Positions 1 to 5,840 of a DNA stretch of 14,650 bases are shown in pieces. Position numbers and translations under genes: made by a program. The stretch comes from JACPDD01 sp040900105 (GTDB lineage Bacteria > Patescibacteriota > Microgenomatia > Levybacterales > UBA12049): assembly GCA_040900105.1 (NCBI GenBank), contig JBBDZP010000052.1, positions 1 to 14,650 on the forward strand. Direction: 5' to 3'. A model generated the notes under the pieces. The model made no database searches, was not told the DNA's origin, and was given only the letters and a program-made list of their open reading frames with translations. Position 1 is the first letter of the stretch. Each line of letters begins with the position of its first letter.

Positions 1-655
1 CCCAAACAGGACCCCTTCTAAGACTTCCTCCTGAAAGCCTTACAACCGTTGCTCCGGGCTTATAAATAGTCCCATACGCTATAGTCTGGTCTGCGCCCAC
101 CGTAAGAGTTGTTCCCTTTGCGACTGTCAAAACCGCATCGTTTTGCGTACCCGTTCCTTTATCTATTCCGTCAGACGTGCTATTTCCAAATACGCAGCTT
201 GATGAAACAGTGTAGTCGCTTGTAAGAGAAACAGATGAACATCCTGAAGCGCTTTCCTGCGTAAACGGAGTGACAGTTCCATATGTTACACCCGAACTAT
301 TTGATGCCACCGCGCAGTAATAATACGTTGCTCCGGGCACAAATCCCGAAAGAGCCGCGGTTAACGCAACGGGGCTTGCTCCTGAACCCATTGACTCACT
401 TGTAGTGGAATTCGGCAGACTGGCACATGCAACATTTGATGGTCCCCAAAGGTACCAAGCGTCTGTTGCAAGAGAATTAGGATTAACCGTTCCATTAAGA
501 GTTGTTGATATTGAGTCTACATTTGTCTCGGCAGATACGGCAACCGTTGGAACTGCTGCACTGGCTCTTGGAATTTTAACAAAAAGAGCCGTTAACGAAA
601 GAAGAAACACAAAGGAAATCAGAAATATTATTTTGGACAGATTTAGTTTTTTCAT
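1..655 (-). CDS. secreted fibronectin-III-like surface protein, C-terminus beyond window
   Basis: Reading leftward from an ATG at 655-653, the frame is open to the window edge for 218 codons. It begins with a classic signal peptide: MKK, a hydrophobic run (IIFLISFVFLLSLTALFV) and an ASA-A cleavage-like site near residue 33. Residues about 38-130 resemble the FN3-like repeat of bacterial surface proteins, with a TTLNGTVNPN start, a YLWG strand and a GATYYYCAVASNSSG strand. After it comes a Ser/Thr/Gly-rich, beta-like segment with several Cys. It starts only 3 bases after the stop of the GIY-YIG/prepilin gene, so the two are almost certainly co-transcribed. The likely role is adhesion or a pilus-associated extracellular protein. 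The exact function is not recognisable and the C-terminus is missing. Confidence 0.8.
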   Translation of the reverse strand, partial: MKKLNLSKIIFLISFVFLLSLTALFVKIPRASAAVPTVAVSAETNVDSISTTLNGTVNPNSLATDAWYLWGPSNVACASLPNSTTSESMGSGASPVALTAALSGFVPGATYYYCAVASNSSGVTYGTVTPFTQESASGCSSVSLTSDYTVSSSCVFGNSTSDGIDKGTGTQNDAVLTVAKGTTLTVGADQTIAYGTIYKPGATVVRLSGGSLRRGPVW

Positions 656-658
656 TTT

Positions 659-1846
659 CTATCTAATAGAAATGTCAAATGTTGATGAAATGCCAGCCGA
701 GTCTGTCCCGGAAAGAGTAATCATAAAACGCTTAGCGGTTGTGTCATCAACTGTCCATGAAGCCTCCCATGTACCATCGGCAGAGGTTCCTGCAGTCATT
801 GTTGCAGGATATGTTTGTGTTTTTGTGTCTGATTTTACTGTTACGCTAACAGATGCAACATCTGCCGCTGCACCGGCAACGTTGACTGTCACTTTTTGGT
901 TACTACCTATTTGCTGAAAAAGAGGAGAGATTGTCCCTTCATAAAACTGTGGGTTTGCTTCCGGAGGTTGTGCCACAAAAAAATCCTGATCGGAAACAGG
1001 CGCTGAAGGTGCTGAGGTAGGTGTTGAAATTGCTCCTGAGCCCGTACCGGAGGAAAATCCCGAAATGTCAATTTCTCCAGAAGCAAGAATGGTACAGCCG
1101 GTGTTTCCGGATGTTACACATGCCCAAGTAGTATCAAATCCTTTAGGAACGCAGTTAGATTGGGACATAAGAGAACAGATGGTTAAAAGGGTTGAAGGCT
1201 TTGAGAGTTTTGCAAATACTACAGACCATTGAGGACATGCTGTTGACTCTGTTGTATAAACATATGAAACGCGGGCTGGATCTTTTGGAACCTTCTTCAT
1301 GTAAACCGTGTCTCCTTCTTTCCACTCTGCTCCGTCTTTAAGCGCTGCTGCAAAAGGAGAGTCGGAGGGGCTAGGGTAACAATTCCTGTCATTGTAGTAA
1401 AGATCCAGGGCAAGTTTTACTTGCTGGAGGTCCCTTTGTCTTACAGCATCTTGGCTTTTGGCTATTTGCCCGGCAGGATTAAGAGTCATAGCCGCTCCTA
1501 CAATTAAAGTTGACACTATTGTTATTGCAACAAGGATTTCAACTAGGGTAAACCCAGCACCAGCTTTCTTTTGGAAAGTGGTGCTGGGTAAACCATTATT
1601 TATTAATCCAATTCTTTTTTTCAATTCTTTCATAGCATTACCGTGATATTTTAATTTTTTCTCTCTCATTCTAGCCAACTTTTCTTCCGTATAAGCTTCG
1701 TAATAAATAAGCTTCCATGGCTTATAACGTTTGGTCGATATTATTTTTCCATTATTATGTTCCTTGAAACGAATTTTCAGATTTTTGGTTGAACCAACAT
1801 AGATCTGGTCATTCAATATACTTTTTAGAACATACACGTAAAACAT
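659..1846 (-). CDS. GIY-YIG nuclease domain fused to type IV prepilin-like protein
   Basis: This 395-residue frame joins two unrelated modules. Residues 1-80 are a complete small GIY-YIG domain (UPF0213 type): YVYVL, then IYVGST at 15-20, Arg26, His30 and the C-terminal REKKLKYHGN block. Residues 98-120 are a class III N-methylation signal and hydrophobic helix, G98-FTLVE-ILVAITIVSTLIVG, followed by a globular region with paired Cys as in pseudopilins. A Ser/Pro/Thr linker (about 270-290) leads to a beta-rich C-terminal domain. Prepilin leaders are normally 6-30 residues, so a 98-residue leader with a nuclease in it is odd. Met72 would give a conventional 27-residue leader and may be the real pilin start, although no Shine-Dalgarno sequence is seen there. 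A strong hairpin covers the junction. The gene is 51 bases downstream of the cupredoxin-like gene. Confidence 0.8.
   Translation of the reverse strand: MFYVYVLKSILNDQIYVGSTKNLKIRFKEHNNGKIISTKRYKPWKLIYYEAYTEEKLARMREKKLKYHGNAMKELKKRIGLINNGLPSTTFQKKAGAGFTLVEILVAITIVSTLIVGAAMTLNPAGQIAKSQDAVRQRDLQQVKLALDLYYNDRNCYPSPSDSPFAAALKDGAEWKEGDTVYMKKVPKDPARVSYVYTTESTACPQWSVVFAKLSKPSTLLTICSLMSQSNCVPKGFDTTWACVTSGNTGCTILASGEIDISGFSSGTGSGAISTPTSAPSAPVSDQDFFVAQPPEANPQFYEGTISPLFQQIGSNQKVTVNVAGAAADVASVSVTVKSDTKTQTYPATMTAGTSADGTWEASWTVDDTTAKRFMITLSGTDSAGISSTFDISIR
1547..1594. repeat. hairpin at the GIY-YIG/prepilin junction
   Basis: CCCAGCACCA (1553-1562) pairs perfectly with TGGTGCTGGG (1579-1588). Inside it CTTTC pairs with GAAAG around a TTTTG loop, with one bulged G at 1563. 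The outer GGT/ACC edges also pair. On the coding strand the stem encodes residues 85-100, so it includes the prepilin peptidase site (KAGAG-FTLVE) and the preceding linker. The linker GLPSTTF is therefore written by the reverse complement of the KAGAGFT codons. Confidence 0.85.
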
Positions 1847-1873
1847 AAGTGATGCTAGGTAAAACCATCTTAT

Positions 1874-1908
1874 TTGTTAATTGTCACTTGTCAAATGCTA
1901 ATTGACAA
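1874..1908. repeat. 7-bp-period degenerate tandem array, TTGTCAA type
   Basis: Five units lie in exact 7-base phase: TTGTTAA (1874), TTGTCAC (1881), TTGTCAA (1888), ATGCTAA (1895) and TTGACAA (1902). The array fills the spacer between two minus-strand genes and runs through the stop codon of the cupredoxin-like gene. Confidence 0.75.
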
Positions 1909-2338
1909 CTATTATCTCCCCTGTTATCTTAGGATTTAGCTTATCGTAGTATTTGTACGTTCCTGGATTTTTGAGGAGAATCTCATTGCTTGTGGCACTA
2001 TCTTCCAGTATTCCAATGCTTAGGTCTTTACTGAAGTCATCTAACCCTACAATTTCTACCCTTATTCCTGAAAAGTTTACAAAGTTTACAAGATGTCCTT
2101 TTTTGAGTGTTAGTCTCACTGGAACTGCTCTTGTTGAAGTTAACATTATGGTTTCTCCCGGGACCGTTGTTGGGATTGGGGTAACTGTGGGGGTTACTTG
2201 AGACTGCTGATCTAATTTAATTGGAGTTTTACCTGACAGAAGGAGGAATATTCCCGCAAGAAGAAGGAGGATAATCGCAAGCAGCGCGATTAAATTGTTT
2301 CTGCCTATCCTATTCACCAAACCAACTAAAGAAGTCAT
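1898..2338 (-). CDS. membrane-anchored cupredoxin-like protein lacking copper ligands
   Basis: The 146-residue product has a short cytoplasmic N-terminus, one membrane segment (about 16-35, rich in Leu and Ile) and a Thr/Pro-rich linker (46-62). An outward-facing domain of about 85 residues follows, whose strands match the plastocyanin-like fold: GETIML, LTLKKGHLVNFVNFS and PGTYKYYDKLNPKITGEIIVV. In copper-binding relatives the last strand reads YKYHC-x-LHPxMxG. Here His, Cys, His and Met are Tyr131, Asp132, Asn135 and Ile138, and the earlier ligand His falls at Val94. The domain therefore probably has a structural or binding role and does no electron transfer. It is the first gene of the minus-strand envelope cluster, divergent from hicBA. 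The fold assignment comes from motif recognition only. Confidence 0.7.
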   Translation of the reverse strand: MTSLVGLVNRIGRNNLIALLAIILLLLAGIFLLLSGKTPIKLDQQSQVTPTVTPIPTTVPGETIMLTSTRAVPVRLTLKKGHLVNFVNFSGIRVEIVGLDDFSKDLSIGILEDSATSNEILLKNPGTYKYYDKLNPKITGEIIVVN

Positions 2339-2377
2339 TTCAAGAATGCTTACATGCTTAGTTTATCCACAAAAATT

Positions 2378-2401
2378 AACTCGTGTCAAGAGCCACGAGT
2401 T
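2378..2401. promoter_or_regulatory. 8-bp perfect inverted repeat, possible operator
   Basis: AACTCGTG (2378-2385) and CACGAGTT (2394-2401) are exact reverse complements separated by 8 bases. They lie in the divergent spacer between the cupredoxin-like gene and hicBA, and directly abut a heptad array. HicB antitoxins usually bind palindromes upstream of their own operon, so this is a reasonable operator candidate. A hairpin without regulatory function is equally possible. Confidence 0.4.
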
Positions 2402-2434
2402 GACATTTGACATATTACATGTGACATTTAACCT
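2400..2434. repeat. 7-bp-period array, TTGACAT type
   Basis: Units in exact phase are TTGACAT (2400), TTGACAT (2407), ATTACAT (2414), GTGACAT (2421) and the more diverged TTAACCT (2428). TTGACAT is the reverse complement of ATGTCAA, so this is the same word family as the array after hicA, in the opposite orientation. Confidence 0.75.
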
Positions 2435-2464
2435 AGAATGGGGAAAATTAGAGATTTAAAAATA

Positions 2465-2473
2465 TGTTATAAT
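2465..2473 (+). promoter_or_regulatory. extended -10 promoter of hicBA
   Basis: TG-T-TATAAT is a perfect extended -10 element, with TATAAT at 2468-2473. No good -35 lies 16-18 bases upstream. Transcription would begin near 2480, just before the ATG at 2483, which gives a leaderless or nearly leaderless message. It also rules out the longer hicB reading that starts at 2438, because that start would lie upstream of the promoter. Confidence 0.5.
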
Positions 2474-2482
2474 AAAGGCACT

Positions 2483-2698
2483 ATGAAATCCCAAGTTTTA
2501 CATACTATTGTTTGGAAAGAAAATAAAATCTTCGTAGCTAAGTTTCTAGAGATAGAACTCGCCTCTCAAGGTAAAACCAAAAAGGAAGCGATAGTAAATC
2601 TAAAAGAAGCTTTGGAACTTTACTTGGAAGACGAGCCAAAAATTATTTCTTTTCCCTCAATAGATAAGGTAAGCTTCCAAAAATTCCCCGTAAATTAA
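2483..2698 (+). CDS. hicB: HicB-family antitoxin
   Basis: The 71-residue protein starts with MKSQVLHTIVWKENKIFVAKF. This is the beta-strand opening of the HicB/UPF0150 partial RNase H fold, followed by the helix TKKEAIVNLKEALELYLEDE typical of the family. It ends after a short tail with no recognisable separate DNA-binding domain. The stop overlaps the next start by one base (TAATG), so it is translationally coupled to hicA. The frame is open upstream to 2438, but the extended -10 at 2465-2473 and the family's usual N-terminus favour this ATG. The known family role is to bind and neutralise HicA and usually to repress the operon. Antitoxin-first order (hicB-hicA) is a common variant. Confidence 0.85.
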   Translation: MKSQVLHTIVWKENKIFVAKFLEIELASQGKTKKEAIVNLKEALELYLEDEPKIISFPSIDKVSFQKFPVN

Positions 2699-2922
2699 TG
2701 TCAAAGCTTTATTCTGGACAAAAATTAATTAAGGCACTAATTAGAGCAGGCTTTTATGTGGTTTCCACAAAAGGAAGTCATGTTAAGCTCAGAGGCATCC
2801 GCTTCGGCAAACTGCAAACAGTAATTGTTCCAAAACATAAAGAAATAGCTTATGGAACACTTCAAAGTATCCTAAAACAAGCCACGATGGAATTCGAAGA
2901 GCTTAGAAAATTCATCCGTTAA
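2698..2922 (+). CDS. hicA: HicA-family mRNA interferase toxin
   Basis: This 74-residue protein is full length for HicA, with its double-stranded-RNA-binding-like fold. It shows LIRAGFYVV, the catalytic-histidine motif GSHVKLR (His28), and the conserved VIVPKHKEIAYGTLQSILKQA segment. HicA toxins cut mRNA when free of HicB. The start codon overlaps the hicB stop, which supports a functional pair, and no damage is visible. A 19-base palindrome begins 8 bases after the stop. Whether the pair stabilises the region or answers stress cannot be told from the sequence. Confidence 0.9.
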   Translation: MSKLYSGQKLIKALIRAGFYVVSTKGSHVKLRGIRFGKLQTVIVPKHKEIAYGTLQSILKQATMEFEELRKFIR

Positions 2923-2929
2923 CCTGCCT

Positions 2930-2948
2930 GTAAAGGAGTATCCTTTAC
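2930..2948. repeat. solitary RAYT-type palindrome, copy 1
   Basis: GTAAAGGA-GTA-TCCTTTAC is a perfect 8-bp stem with a 3-base loop, preceded by CCT. It is identical to the copy at 6536-6554 downstream of the RAYT transposase gene, about 3.6 kb away. It may help end hicBA transcription, but no T-tract follows. Confidence 0.85.
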
Positions 2949-3013
2949 GTCACTTAACAAATCAAATTACAGCATTTAGAAGAAAGCTTTTAACGAGCCC
3001 CACAAAGTGATTT

Positions 3014-3069
3014 TGGTCAATTGTTAGTTGTCAATTGTCAAATGTCACTTGTCAAGTTATCCTTGACAT
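3014..3069. repeat. 7-bp-period array, eight in-phase units
   Basis: Units in exact phase are TGGTCAA (3014), TTGTTAG (3021), TTGTCAA (3028 and 3035), ATGTCAC (3042), TTGTCAA (3049), GTTATCC (3056) and TTGACAT (3063). This is the same word family as 1874-1908, and the reverse-complement family of 2400-2434. It is part of the roughly 300-base gene-free stretch 2923-3228. Confidence 0.8.
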
Positions 3070-3099
3070 TATACTTTGGCCTTTGTTAATCTAGATAAA

Positions 3100-3217
3100 T
3101 AGACGGTCGATTGTAGAAGGTGGAAAGTAGTGCTAGAAGGTAGAATTTAGAGAATAGATTCTATCTTCCATTCCCTAGCTTCAAAATACTATCTTCTACT
3201 ATCCATCTTCTATCGTC
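3100..3217. repeat. long 7-bp-period array, about 17 units
   Basis: From TAGACGG (3100) and TCGATTG (3107) the array continues TAGAAGG (3114) and TGGAAAG (3121), then one 6-base unit (3128-3133). Twelve units in unbroken phase follow from 3134, including TAGAAGG, TAGAATT, TAGAGAA, TAGATTC, then TATCTTC (3162 and 3190), CATCTTC (3204) and TATCGTC (3211). The first half uses TAGAA words and the second half TCTTC words, which are partly complementary, so the array can fold back on itself. It ends 11 bases before the next gene. With the preceding palindrome and array it accounts for most of the gap 2923-3228. Confidence 0.8.
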
Positions 3218-3228
3218 TAAAAATTATT

Positions 3229-5295
3229 ATGGAATCTAAAAATGTGCTTATTTCCTATCTTGAGAATGCTTCTATTTTTATTTTAGGCATCGCACTTCTG
3301 GTATTTCCTCTTGCAATCGTAACTTTTACGACAGACGTTGTGACTTTTCCCAAGCAAGTTCTTCTGGGCATTGCTGTTTTGACGTCACTTTTAATTTTTG
3401 CGGTAAAGTCTTTAAAAGAAAAGAAAGTAGTCATCAGAAGGACACCATTTGATCTGCCGGTACTATTATTTATAGTGGCAGCCCTTGCTTCAAGCATATT
3501 TGCGGTAAATAGAATAGATTCTCTGACAGCATTTGTTCCGTTTTTATTCTCTACTTTTATATATTTTATTATAGTAAATACCGCTAAAGACCGGTCTTCC
3601 GTTACTTTCCTATACTCATCTCTTATTACAGGAGCCCTTGTTATCTCTACTCTATCACTCCTCTCCTTCTTCAAGATTTATCCTCTTCCCTTTGCTTTTG
3701 CGCGGGTTCAAACATTTTCAACGCTCGGTTCTTCACTTGATCAGGCAATTTATCTCACGATTGTCCTCTCTTTTGCCGCAACCCTTGCTTGGCCGCTTAT
3801 AAAAAGACTGACTTCAAAAAGGGCTTCCGTTTTTGAAAAAGACAGAACGCAGCTGTTTGACGGAGGATTCCTGCTAGCCACTATTGTGATACTTGCAGCT
3901 TCCGCCATAACCTTGTATACAATTGCAAATCCGCCGGCCGGCGGACAAAAACCTATTATCCTACCTTTTGAGACAGGATTTAGAATAGCGTTTGCAGAAA
4001 TCTCGCAAGACAGCGGCCGGGTGGCCCAGGGATTTCTATTAGGAAGCGGCTACGGAACTTTCAGTACAGACTTTAGCAGGTTTAAGCCTGTTGCTTTCAA
4101 CCAAAACGCGGAGCTTTGGTCGCTTACTTTTATCCGCTCTTCAAGCTGGGTTCTTGAGATATTAGCTACATCTGGCGTCTTAGGAATAGCTACCTTACTT
4201 TTTCTTTTCTACAAATTATTTAAGGAGAAGGCGCACTTCCTGCCAGTAATTTTGGGTGTAATTGCTGCTTTTGTCCTGCCCCTTTCATTTGCGACCCAAA
4301 CTCTCTTCTTTATTGTTTTAGGGCTCTTTGCGGCCGGCGAAAGCCTGAAGGAAAGAAAACAAAATAAGTACTTTGATGTAGAGCCTCATTTTGTGACCCT
4401 AAGGCGTGGCATACTTTCCCTGTCTAGTACGGCAAGCGGGGACAGAAAAGATGAAAGATTTGTCCCAATTGTGTTTGCCGGCACAATCGTTGCATTAGTT
4501 GGATTGATAGGATTCTTTGCATTAAGATATATTTTAGCCGACATAACTTTTCAAAAATCTCTGGTTGCGGCAAGTACCAACAACGGCTCTGAAACTTATA
4601 CTCTTCAAGCGGAAGCTATAAGTACTTTCGGCTGGAGAGACGCGTACCATAGAATTTTCTCTCAGACCAACTTAACTCTTGCCAATTCTTTGGCATCTGG
4701 GCAGCCAAAGGACTCCTCACCATCTGCTCAGAGTCAACAGACAATTTTAACCTTAACTCAGCAATCAATTAATGCTGGCCGCCAGGCTACGGTAAATTCA
4801 CCTCAAACAACTGCTAACTGGAGTAACCTTGCATCTATATATAGATCTCTTATTGGATTTGGACAAAATGCAGAACAATTTGCTATAGCTTCCGCTCAAC
4901 AGGCAGCCATACTGGACCCAAACAATCCAAACCAATATGTTAACCTGGGCGGAATTTACTACCAGCTTGGGCAATGGGAAAATGCTCAGAGAGAATTCCA
5001 GACAGCTGTTAATTTAAAACCGGATCTTCCCAACGCATATTACAATTTGGGACACGCGCTTGAACAAAAAGGAGATTTGGAAGGTGCTTTAGCACAGTAT
5101 CAAACCGTAAAAAACCTAGTCACAAACGATAAAATTAACCTAGAAACAATCAATATGGAGATAGACGCTTTACAAGCAAAAATTGACGCGGGCGGGCAGG
5201 GTGCGGCAAATCCAGCTCTTACTACTCCAACACTGCCAACGCAAAATCCTCCTGTTCAAATCCCCTCCCCTCCAGCAACAAGTTCAGCAAAATAG
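3229..5295 (+). CDS. O-antigen-ligase-like polytopic membrane protein with TPR domain
   Basis: The 688-residue protein has about ten hydrophobic segments in residues 1-435. Around 270-320 the pattern LGSGYGTFSTDF followed by SSWVLEILATSGVLGI resembles the conserved extracytoplasmic loop and following helix of the Wzy/WaaL O-antigen polymerase-ligase superfamily. After the last membrane segment (about 415-435), an outside domain carries TPR units (about 527-630) with NWSNLASIY, NQYVNLGGIYYQLGQWENAQREF and NAYYNLGHALEQKGDLEGALAQY. A Pro/Thr-rich tail ends the protein. Such ligase-TPR fusions are common in these bacteria and probably join or polymerise surface glycans or glycosylate envelope proteins, but the substrate is unknown. 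The ATG at 3229 directly follows a heptad array and no Shine-Dalgarno is visible. DUF3096 follows on the same strand. Confidence 0.75.
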   Translation: MESKNVLISYLENASIFILGIALLVFPLAIVTFTTDVVTFPKQVLLGIAVLTSLLIFAVKSLKEKKVVIRRTPFDLPVLLFIVAALASSIFAVNRIDSLTAFVPFLFSTFIYFIIVNTAKDRSSVTFLYSSLITGALVISTLSLLSFFKIYPLPFAFARVQTFSTLGSSLDQAIYLTIVLSFAATLAWPLIKRLTSKRASVFEKDRTQLFDGGFLLATIVILAASAITLYTIANPPAGGQKPIILPFETGFRIAFAEISQDSGRVAQGFLLGSGYGTFSTDFSRFKPVAFNQNAELWSLTFIRSSSWVLEILATSGVLGIATLLFLFYKLFKEKAHFLPVILGVIAAFVLPLSFATQTLFFIVLGLFAAGESLKERKQNKYFDVEPHFVTLRRGILSLSSTASGDRKDERFVPIVFAGTIVALVGLIGFFALRYILADITFQKSLVAASTNNGSETYTLQAEAISTFGWRDAYHRIFSQTNLTLANSLASGQPKDSSPSAQSQQTILTLTQQSINAGRQATVNSPQTTANWSNLASIYRSLIGFGQNAEQFAIASAQQAAILDPNNPNQYVNLGGIYYQLGQWENAQREFQTAVNLKPDLPNAYYNLGHALEQKGDLEGALAQYQTVKNLVTNDKINLETINMEIDALQAKIDAGGQGAANPALTTPTLPTQNPPVQIPSPPATSSAK

Positions 5296-5335
5296 TATAC
5301 AGTATTCTGTATACGGTATACTGCATACTAGATAC
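5294..5335. repeat. 7-bp-period array, GTATAC type
   Basis: Six units in exact phase: AGTATAC (5294), AGTATTC (5301), TGTATAC (5308), GGTATAC (5315), TGCATAC (5322) and TAGATAC (5329). The array begins inside the stop codon of the ligase-like gene. It contains TATACT at 5317-5322, a good -10 word, about 37 bases before the next ATG. Confidence 0.85.
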
Positions 5336-5358
5336 TACTTTGGAAGGAGGTGAAATCT

Positions 5359-5502
5359 ATGAACTTTAGCTTTGCAAACCTTGACCCATTCGTTTCTCTG
5401 GTTTTTGGTGTTCTGATTTTGGTTTTCCCAAAATTATTAAACTACCTTATCGCAGGATATTTGATAGTAATTGGCCTTTTAGGCCTCGGGATTTTGGGGT
5501 AG
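5359..5502 (+). CDS. small DUF3096-like membrane protein
   Basis: This 47-residue protein is almost entirely hydrophobic: a start MNFSFANLDPFVSLVFGVLI, then LVFPKLLNYLIAGYLIVIGLLGLGILG. It matches the pattern of the DUF3096 family, two short membrane helices with a central FPKLLNY turn. The start is secured by the best ribosome binding site in the window, AAGGAGGTGA at 5344-5353, with 8 bases between its AGGAGG core and the ATG. Most other genes here lack a clear Shine-Dalgarno, so this gene may be made in unusually large amounts. It lies 63 bases after the ligase-like gene, behind a heptad array. Its function is unknown. Confidence 0.8.
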   Translation: MNFSFANLDPFVSLVFGVLILVFPKLLNYLIAGYLIVIGLLGLGILG

Positions 5503-5591
5503 CTATATTGTGTGGACAGGTTAGATTATGCTTCTGTTCCATCCTCAGCCGATTCGGTCTGAGCTCACGGCCGAACGACTTATCAAATGGG

Positions 5592-5662
5592 TGGACCTGA
5601 GGGGAATTGAACCCCTTTCTACTCCATGCCATGGAGTTATACTACCGGTGTACTACAGGCCC
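5592..5662 (-). tRNA. tRNA-Ala(GGC)
   Basis: It folds as a full cloverleaf: acceptor GGGCCTG/CAGGTCC, D stem GTAC/GTAT, anticodon stem ACTCC/GGAGT with loop ATGGCAT (anticodon GGC), and T stem AGGGG/CCCCT with loop TTCAATT. The acceptor has the G3-U70 wobble that defines alanine tRNAs. The discriminator is A, and the following CCC shows that CCA is not encoded. It starts 3 bases after the upstream tRNA-Ala, so both probably come from one transcript. Confidence 0.95.
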
Positions 5663-5665
5663 GTG

Positions 5666-5738
5666 TGGACCGAAGGAGATTCGAACTCCCCACCTCTGCA
5701 ATGCGAATGCAGCGCTCTACCAAATGAGCTATCGGCCC
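5666..5738 (-). tRNA. tRNA-Ala(CGC)
   Basis: Cloverleaf of 73 bases: acceptor GGGCCGA/TCGGTCC with the G3-U70 wobble, D stem GCTC/GAGC, anticodon stem CTGCA/TGCAG with loop TTCGCAT (anticodon CGC), and T stem GGGAG/CTCCT with loop TTCGAAT. The discriminator is A and CCA is not encoded. It is the first of the two tandem alanine tRNAs. CGC reads only GCG codons, which adds a dedicated tRNA for a GC-ending codon in an AT-rich genome. Confidence 0.95.
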
Positions 5739-5748
5739 AAGTTAAAAT

Positions 5749-5779
5749 ATTTTACCACAAATAGGTAAAACACAGACAA
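5749..5779 (-). promoter_or_regulatory. possible tRNA promoter
   Basis: On the minus strand TAAAAT (5754-5749) is a -10-like word placed so that transcription would begin 4-6 bases before the tRNA-Ala(CGC) 5' end. TTGTCT (5779-5774) is a weak -35 at a long 19-base spacing. A 7-bp hairpin, TTTTACC/GGTAAAA (5750-5756 with 5764-5770), overlaps it. Confidence 0.3.
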
Positions 5780-5790
5780 AAGAGCTACCT

Positions 5791-5809
5791 GTAAAGGATA
5801 CTCCTTGAC
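5791..5809. repeat. RAYT-type palindrome, copy 2 (upstream of transposase)
   Basis: GTAAAGGA-TAC-TCCTTGAC, preceded by CCT. It has an 8-bp stem with one mismatch. The loop TAC is the reverse complement of the GTA loop of copies 1 and 4, so as a palindrome it is their inverted form. The mismatched right arm creates the sequence TTGACA. Confidence 0.85.
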
Positions 5810-5833
5810 ATATACTCTCTCTTTTCTTAAGAT
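5805..5833 (+). promoter_or_regulatory. promoter of the RAYT gene overlapping the palindrome
   Basis: TTGACA (5805-5810), a 17-base spacer and TAAGAT (5828-5833). The -35 is perfect and lies in the right arm of palindrome copy 2. Transcription would begin near 5840, one base before the ATG, which predicts a leaderless message. No Shine-Dalgarno is present. Confidence 0.55.
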
Positions 5834-5840
5834 TTAGATA

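Noticed and set aside
405..917. 170-residue plus-strand frame covering two minus-strand genes
   Set aside because: It is the antisense shadow of the FN3-like and prepilin genes, whose signal peptide and FTLVE motifs are clear on the other strand.
2438..2482. 15-residue N-terminal extension of hicB
   Set aside because: It would lie upstream of the extended -10 at 2465-2473 and adds residues that the family does not have.
5553..5575. TTCGGTC/GGCCGAA hairpin downstream of the alanine tRNAs
   Set aside because: It could help end the tRNA transcript, but there is no T-tract on the minus strand and the stem has a wobble, so I did not call a terminator.
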